In this document: positions 59,648 through 64,000 of the stretch, piece after piece
Position numbering within the stretch: the first letter of the stretch is position 1
Layout of the letters: every line of letters starts with the position of its first letter
NCBI GenBank assembly: GCA_017394805.1
Contig: JAFPXC010000003.1
Location: 1-64,000 of the forward strand
Origin: Clostridia bacterium
GTDB taxonomy: Bacteria > Bacillota > Clostridia > Christensenellales > CAG-1252
Length of the DNA stretch: 64,000 bases
Direction: 5' to 3'
Notes under the pieces: generated by a model
Seen by the model: the letters and a program-made list of their open reading frames with translations, nothing else
What the model was told of the DNA's origin: nothing
Database searches by the model: none
Program-made: the position numbers and the translations under genes

Positions 59648-60745
59648 TTATGATTTCCGCAGATATTCGGTGATGAAGGGATCCAAGTCCCCGTCCATCA
59701 CGGCTTGCACGTTGCCGGTCTCGTACCCCGTGCGGTGGTCTTTGACCATCGTGTAGGGGCAAAAGACGTAACTGCGAATCTGGCTGCCCCATTCGATGCG
59801 CTTCAGTTCGCCCTTGATTTCGTTGGCTTTTTCCAACTGTTCGCGCTCTTTCTTCTCGGCGAGGCGTGCGCGCAGCATGGTCATGGCCACTTCGCGGTTT
59901 TGTATTTGCGAGCGCTCGTTTTGGCATTGTACCACGATGCCCGTAGGCAGGTGTGTGATACGTACGGCGCTGTCGGTACGGTTGACGTGCTGGCCGCCCG
60001 CGCCGCCCGAGCGATAAGTGTCGATTTTGAGGTCTTCGGGGTTGATGACGATGGCGCCGTCGTCGGGTATGACGGGCATGACCTCGAGGGAGGCGAAAGA
60101 GGTATGACGGCGGCTGTTGGCGTCGAAAGGCGATATACGTACCAGCCTATGCACGCCCTTTTCGGCTTTCATGTAGCCGTAAACGTTGTCGCCCGAGAGC
60201 TCGAACGTCACGGATTTAATGCCCGCTTCGTCGCCCGCTAAGTAGTCGATGGTCTTGCATTGATACCCCTTCTTTTCGGCGTAGCGCGTGTACATACGAT
60301 AGAGCATACTCACCCAATCCTGCGCCTCGGTGCCGCCCGCGCCCGCGTGCAAGGTGAGAATGGCGTCGCACGCGTCGTATTCGCCTTTGAGTAGCGCCGC
60401 CAAGCGCATTTCTTCGATGTCGGCGGACAGTCTAGTCAGTTCGGCGCTCAGTCCGTCCAACTCTTCCACGGCTTCCATTTCGTCCGCCATGTCCAGTAGG
60501 ACCAAAGCGTCCGCTATCCCCGTTTGCAGTTTGCGATAGGCGTTCAACTTGTTGTTGATTTTCTTGGCTTCCTGCGCGATTGCTTGGGCTTTGGTCATAT
60601 CCGTCCACAGATTTTGGTCGTCGAGTTTCGCCTGCAATTCGGCGCTCTTCTTCTCCAACTCCTCTATGCCCAAAGACACGCCCACACCGTCAAGTATGCG
60701 CTGCTGCTCGTTGAATTTGGCTTTCAGTTCTTCGAATGCGATCAT
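59648..60745 (-). CDS. prfB: Peptide chain release factor 2
   Basis: 365 residues. Reads UGA and UAA. SPF recognition motif in VRISPFDANSRRHTSFASLEV (about 203), GGQ in GAGGQHVNRTDSAVRITHLPTG (about 248). The open frame is continuous from the ATG with no in-frame UGA near codon 25, so the usual autoregulatory +1 frameshift of prfB is absent here. TGA is used as stop by several genes in the window, so RF2 is needed. Ribosome site AAGGAG. Confidence 0.96.
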   Translation of the reverse strand: MIAFEELKAKFNEQQRILDGVGVSLGIEELEKKSAELQAKLDDQNLWTDMTKAQAIAQEAKKINNKLNAYRKLQTGIADALVLLDMADEMEAVEELDGLSAELTRLSADIEEMRLAALLKGEYDACDAILTLHAGAGGTEAQDWVSMLYRMYTRYAEKKGYQCKTIDYLAGDEAGIKSVTFELSGDNVYGYMKAEKGVHRLVRISPFDANSRRHTSFASLEVMPVIPDDGAIVINPEDLKIDTYRSGGAGGQHVNRTDSAVRITHLPTGIVVQCQNERSQIQNREVAMTMLRARLAEKKEREQLEKANEIKGELKRIEWGSQIRSYVFCPYTMVKDHRTGYETGNVQAVMDGDLDPFITEYLRKS

Positions 60746-60761
60746 GTCGTACTCCTTGCCG

Positions 60762-61445
60762 CTATTGAAGCGGCGCCGTGCGGGGCTTGTTGCCTCCGCG
60801 CGGATATTGCGAGGGGGTGGCGGCGGTTTTTTCGTATACCAACAGACACCGCGCCGCGTCCTCTATGGTGTAGTCGAAGGTTTCGACGAGCGCAAGGTGC
60901 AGCAGTTCGGCGGCTTTGCGCCCCGAGGTCGCTTCTTCTTCCGCGTTCGTCTTATATACTACCACACGTCCGCCCGTTTTGGCAAGCGGCGAGAGGTATT
61001 CCAGCAGGGTGGCGATGGGGGCGACCGCGCGCGCCGTCACCACGTCGAACGCGCCACGGTACGCGCCTTTGCCCGCGTCTTCCGCGCGGATATGCACGGC
61101 CTTGGCGTTTCGCAAGCCCAAATCCTCAATGACCGCCGTCTGGAAGGTCACCTTCTTGTTGACGCTGTCCAAAAGCGTGAATTCCACGTCGTTTGCGGCG
61201 ATGGCGAGGGGCAGAGAGGGAAATCCCGCGCCCGCGCCCACGTCGCACACCTTGCCGCGCATATACCGTAACCCAGCCAGACTGTCGGCGAAGTGCTTTT
61301 GATACACGGCGTCGCGCTCGGTGACCGCGGTCAGGTTGAAGCGCTCGTTCCATTCGGTAAGAAGCGCGTAATATCGCTCGAATCGTTCGAGTTGCGCTTC
61401 GGTCGGCACGAAGCCCCATTCGGATAGTTGTCGTACGAAATCCAT
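60762..61445 (-). CDS. rsmG: 16S rRNA (guanine-527-N7)-methyltransferase RsmG
   Basis: 227 residues. SAM motif VCDVGAGAGFPSLPLAI (about 70-86), then VTARAVAPIATLLEYLSPLAKTGG and YKT. The N-terminus, LTEWNERFNLTAVTERDAVYQKHFADSL, is typical of RsmG/GidB. Directly follows mnmG by 12 bases, the standard order. The next gene is prfB, where many Bacillota have noc/parA. Confidence 0.94.
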   Translation of the reverse strand: MDFVRQLSEWGFVPTEAQLERFERYYALLTEWNERFNLTAVTERDAVYQKHFADSLAGLRYMRGKVCDVGAGAGFPSLPLAIAANDVEFTLLDSVNKKVTFQTAVIEDLGLRNAKAVHIRAEDAGKGAYRGAFDVVTARAVAPIATLLEYLSPLAKTGGRVVVYKTNAEEEATSGRKAAELLHLALVETFDYTIEDAARCLLVYEKTAATPSQYPRGGNKPRTAPLQ

Positions 61446-61457
61446 AGCGTTCGGGTT

Positions 61458-63311
61458 CTATTGCTTGGTTTGGCGCAATAGGTAGATGATGAGCACGTTG
61501 ATATCGGCGGGGGATATGCCGCTGATACGCGCGGCCTGCCCCAAGGTGAGCGGGCGCACGGCGTTGAGTTTTTGTCGCGCTTCCAATCGTAGATTGTCCA
61601 GAGTCGCGTAGTCGACGTCGGCGGGCAACGCCTTGTCTTCCAAGGCCATCGCCTCTTCGCGCATCGTCGCCTCTTGTTGCAGATAGCCCTCGTACTTGCA
61701 GTCGATGGCCGCCTCTTGCATGACGGCGGGCGAAAACGCCTCGAACGGCGACAGGGCGTACACGTCCCGCCAAGTGACCTTGGCGTGTTTGAAGAGGTCT
61801 TTTGCGCGGATGCCCGATTTGGGCTCCTGCTCGCCGCCTTTAAGGAGAATGGGCTTCGTTACCGAGGGCGGCAGAATGGTCTCCAACGCCTCGTCCAATG
61901 CGGCCCGTTCTTGCTGTTTGGCTTGAAAAGCCGCCCAACGTACCCCGTCTACGAGGCCTATTTCGCGCCCTAACGGCGTTAAACGGCGGTCGGCGTTGTC
62001 CTGTCTTAGTGTGATGCGGTATTCGGCTCTCGCCGTCATCATGCGGTAGGGCTCGTTAGTGCCTCGCGTCACCAAATCGTCTATCAAAACGCCTATATAA
62101 GCCTGGTCGCGGCGAAGCACGACGGGCGGCTTCCCTTCGAGCGTTCGCGCCGCGTTGACGCCCGCCATCAGGCCTTGCGCCGCCGCTTCTTCGTAGCCCG
62201 AACTGCCGTTGACCTGTCCCGCGAAGAACAGCCCTTTGACGACTTTGCTCTCCAAGGTGGGATACAGCGACAAAGGGTCGATGCAGTCGTACTCGATGGC
62301 GTAGGCGTATTTGAGGAAGCGGCAATGCCGCAATCCCGGCAGGGTGCGGTACATGGCTTCCTGCACGTCGCGCGGCAGGCTGCTGCTCATACCCTGTATA
62401 TACATACTTTCGCCGCCCAAGGTCTCGGGTTCGACGAAGATTTGATGCCGTTTGTGGTCGGGGAAGCGCACGACCTTGTCCTCTATGGAGGGGCAGTAGC
62501 GCGGCCCGACGCCTTTGATGTTGCCGTTGTACATGGGCGCACGGTGCAGGTTGTCCAGTATAATGCGGTGCGTCTCCTCGTTGGTGTAGGTGAGGTAGCA
62601 CGGCTCTTCCTCGAACACCCGTTTTTCGGTCAGGAAGGAGAAACTGTAGACGTCCTCGTCCCCCTTTTCCACTTCCATCTCGTCGAAATCTATACTGTCG
62701 CGCGCGATACGTGCGGGCGTGCCCGTCTTGAATCGGCGGATGGGAATGCCCGCGGCCACCAGCGACGCCGTCAGCCGTTCGGCCCTTGCGAAGCCCGACG
62801 GCCCCTCGAAATACTCCTCTTCGCCGCGAATGATACGCGCGTTGAGGTATACGCCCGACGCGATCACCACCACGGCGGCGGTATATAATACGTCCCCTAC
62901 GTACACCCCTTTTATGCGACCGCCCTCGATGAGAAGCGCGGTCGCTTCCCCTTCCGCGAGGGTAAGGCGGGGCGTTTGCCGCAGGGTATCCAGCATATTG
63001 CGGTGATAGACCGCTTTATCCGTCTGACCTCGCAGGCTTTGCACGGCGGCGCCTTTGGTGGCGTTGAGCATCTTGATTTGCAGTAGGCTACGGTCGGCGT
63101 TCAACGCCATCTGCCCGCCCAAAGCGTCGATCTCGCGCACCAGATGTCCCTTGCCCGTGCCACCCACGTTGGGATTGCAGGCCATATAGGCCACCGAGTC
63201 TATACTGATGGCCAATAGCAGGGTTTCGTGCCCCAATCGCGCGAGGGCCAATGCGCTTTCCACCCCCGCGTGTCCCGCGCCGATTACGATTGCGTCGAAT
63301 GCGGTATTCAT
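61458..63311 (-). CDS. mnmG: tRNA uridine-34 5-carboxymethylaminomethyl modification enzyme MnmG
   Basis: 617 residues. FAD-binding DAIVIGAGHAGVESALALARLG at the start, MACNPNVGGTGKGHLVREIDALGG, and the C-terminal helical tRNA domain with RISGISPADINVL. Works with MnmE to put (carboxymethyl)aminomethyl on U34 of tRNAs. Starts one base after the mnmE stop; GGGAAG ribosome site. Confidence 0.96.
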   Translation of the reverse strand: MNTAFDAIVIGAGHAGVESALALARLGHETLLLAISIDSVAYMACNPNVGGTGKGHLVREIDALGGQMALNADRSLLQIKMLNATKGAAVQSLRGQTDKAVYHRNMLDTLRQTPRLTLAEGEATALLIEGGRIKGVYVGDVLYTAAVVVIASGVYLNARIIRGEEEYFEGPSGFARAERLTASLVAAGIPIRRFKTGTPARIARDSIDFDEMEVEKGDEDVYSFSFLTEKRVFEEEPCYLTYTNEETHRIILDNLHRAPMYNGNIKGVGPRYCPSIEDKVVRFPDHKRHQIFVEPETLGGESMYIQGMSSSLPRDVQEAMYRTLPGLRHCRFLKYAYAIEYDCIDPLSLYPTLESKVVKGLFFAGQVNGSSGYEEAAAQGLMAGVNAARTLEGKPPVVLRRDQAYIGVLIDDLVTRGTNEPYRMMTARAEYRITLRQDNADRRLTPLGREIGLVDGVRWAAFQAKQQERAALDEALETILPPSVTKPILLKGGEQEPKSGIRAKDLFKHAKVTWRDVYALSPFEAFSPAVMQEAAIDCKYEGYLQQEATMREEAMALEDKALPADVDYATLDNLRLEARQKLNAVRPLTLGQAARISGISPADINVLIIYLLRQTKQ

Positions 63312-63312
63312 A

Positions 63313-64000
63313 TCACTTCCCCACGCAGAAGGACGCGAAAACGCGGTCTATCACGTCTTCGGTGGCGGTGGCGCCGTCCACTTCGCCCAGCGCCTGATAG
63401 GCGGCGCGCAAGTCTACCAATACGCAGTCGAGGGGCATATTTTCATAGGCCTCGGCTGCTCGCTTCAAGTGGTCGAGCGCGCGCTTGACCGCCTCGATGT
63501 GCCTGTCCTCGGACAGCATACCGCCGTAGGCGCGATCCACCTTGGCGATGGCGGCCACTTCGTGCAGAAGCGCCTCTACGCCCGCGCCCGTTTTGGCGCT
63601 CACCGAGGGGTGATCCGCCGTCGGCGCTTCGGCCACGTCCGTCTTGTTGTAGACCACGAATAGGTGCTTCTTTTTGAAACGGCGTAGCCACGCGGGGTTG
63701 GGCGTTTCGCCCCGTTCCGCGTCCAAGAGGTAGACCACGGCGTCGGCCTTATCCGCGGCCGAGTAGGCGCGTTCCACGCCCATTTTCTCCACCGCGTCCT
63801 CGGTTTCGCGCAGGCCCGCGGTATCCAAAAGGTTCAGACGTACCCCGTCTATCGATACACTTTCGCACAGCGTGTCTCTCGTCGTACCCGCGATGGGCGT
63901 GACGATGGCTCTGTCCTCGTGCAGAATGCAATTCAAAAGGCTACTCTTGCCCGCGTTGGGCGTGCCGATGAGGGCGACGGATACGCCGTGCCGCACCAGC
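63313..64000 (-). CDS. mnmE: tRNA modification GTPase MnmE, C-terminal part (cut by window edge)
   Basis: The last 228 or so residues. G domain: GTPNAGKSSLLN (P-loop), TPIAGTTRDT (switch I), LLDTAGLRE (G3), NKTD (G4) and SAKTGAG (G5). The protein ends in FCVGK, the conserved CxGK of MnmE that takes part in catalysis. The N-terminal folate-binding domain lies beyond 64000. First gene of the run within the window, partner of mnmG. Confidence 0.96.
   Translation of the reverse strand, partial: LVRHGVSVALIGTPNAGKSSLLNCILHEDRAIVTPIAGTTRDTLCESVSIDGVRLNLLDTAGLRETEDAVEKMGVERAYSAADKADAVVYLLDAERGETPNPAWLRRFKKKHLFVVYNKTDVAEAPTADHPSVSAKTGAGVEALLHEVAAIAKVDRAYGGMLSEDRHIEAVKRALDHLKRAAEAYENMPLDCVLVDLRAAYQALGEVDGATATEDVIDRVFASFCVGK

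Noticed and set aside
1-64000. tRNA, rRNA, tmRNA genes, integrase or transposase genes
   Set aside because: None was recognised on either strand when reading the sequence; small structured RNAs could still be missed without a covariance search.

Overview
The window looks like a chromosomal segment of a GC-rich member of the Bacillota, probably an uncultured Clostridia-type lineage. The evidence is many sigma-A style promoters (TTGACA/TATAAT, 16-18 bp spacers), strong AAGGAG ribosome sites, stem-T-run terminators, lipoproteins with Gram-positive style lipoboxes, a SPOCS/LysM protein of the spore-assembly type, a YdjGHI-like operon, and housekeeping genes (mnmE, mnmG, rsmG, prfB, tsaD, tadA, pth, mfd) of Bacillota type. 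TGA is used as a stop in several genes, so the standard code applies. No tRNA, rRNA, CRISPR array or intact insertion sequence was seen.

Layout. 1-6 kb (minus strand): operon of a GPH-type sugar symporter, an M20 peptidase, a large membrane protein and a K+-channel-like protein. 6-8 kb: an anchored protein of unknown function and an alpha/beta hydrolase. 8.1-14.3 kb (plus): a tight five-gene unit made of an RF1-like GGQ protein with a degenerate decoding domain, a UvrD-type helicase, a coiled-coil protein, a membrane protein with GLUG-like repeats and a small membrane protein. 14.3-20 kb: a lipoprotein hydrolase, an NAD-binding/RyR-like membrane protein flanked by two copies of a 71-bp direct repeat, and rtcB. 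20.9-25.7 kb: sulfur region, iscS-iscU, then metY-cysK behind a short peptide whose last codons are rich in cysteine, then an Rrf2 regulator with three cysteines; the two promoters share an operator-like sequence. 25.7-32.4 kb (minus): SPOCS/LysM protein, acetyltransferase, MnmM-like methyltransferase, hypoxanthine/uracil-type DNA glycosylase, membrane metallophosphoesterase, malQ. 32.5-35.7 kb: YdjI/YdjG/YdjH-like membrane-stress operon.

35.7-50 kb is the most accessory part. A strikingly AT-rich single gene encodes a guanylate-kinase-like domain fused to a TIR/deoxyribosyltransferase-like domain (candidate undescribed defence gene). It is followed by a heterodimeric ABC exporter, a decayed ABC ATPase gene, a cluster of methyltransferases with a ZIP transporter, pgcA, and a TIR-like/NB-ARC/TPR protein (bacterial NLR-like) whose TPR array is a recent DNA-level expansion.

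50-64 kb: trmL; a parvulin-like lipoprotein containing two Cys knuckles; and a long minus-strand housekeeping run mnmE-mnmG-rsmG-prfB-tsaD-M14 peptidase-tadA-pth-mfd, with mnmE cut by the window edge. The best leads for something new are the GuK-TIR fusion, the RF-like/helicase operon, the cysteine-codon leader peptide and the NLR-like protein.
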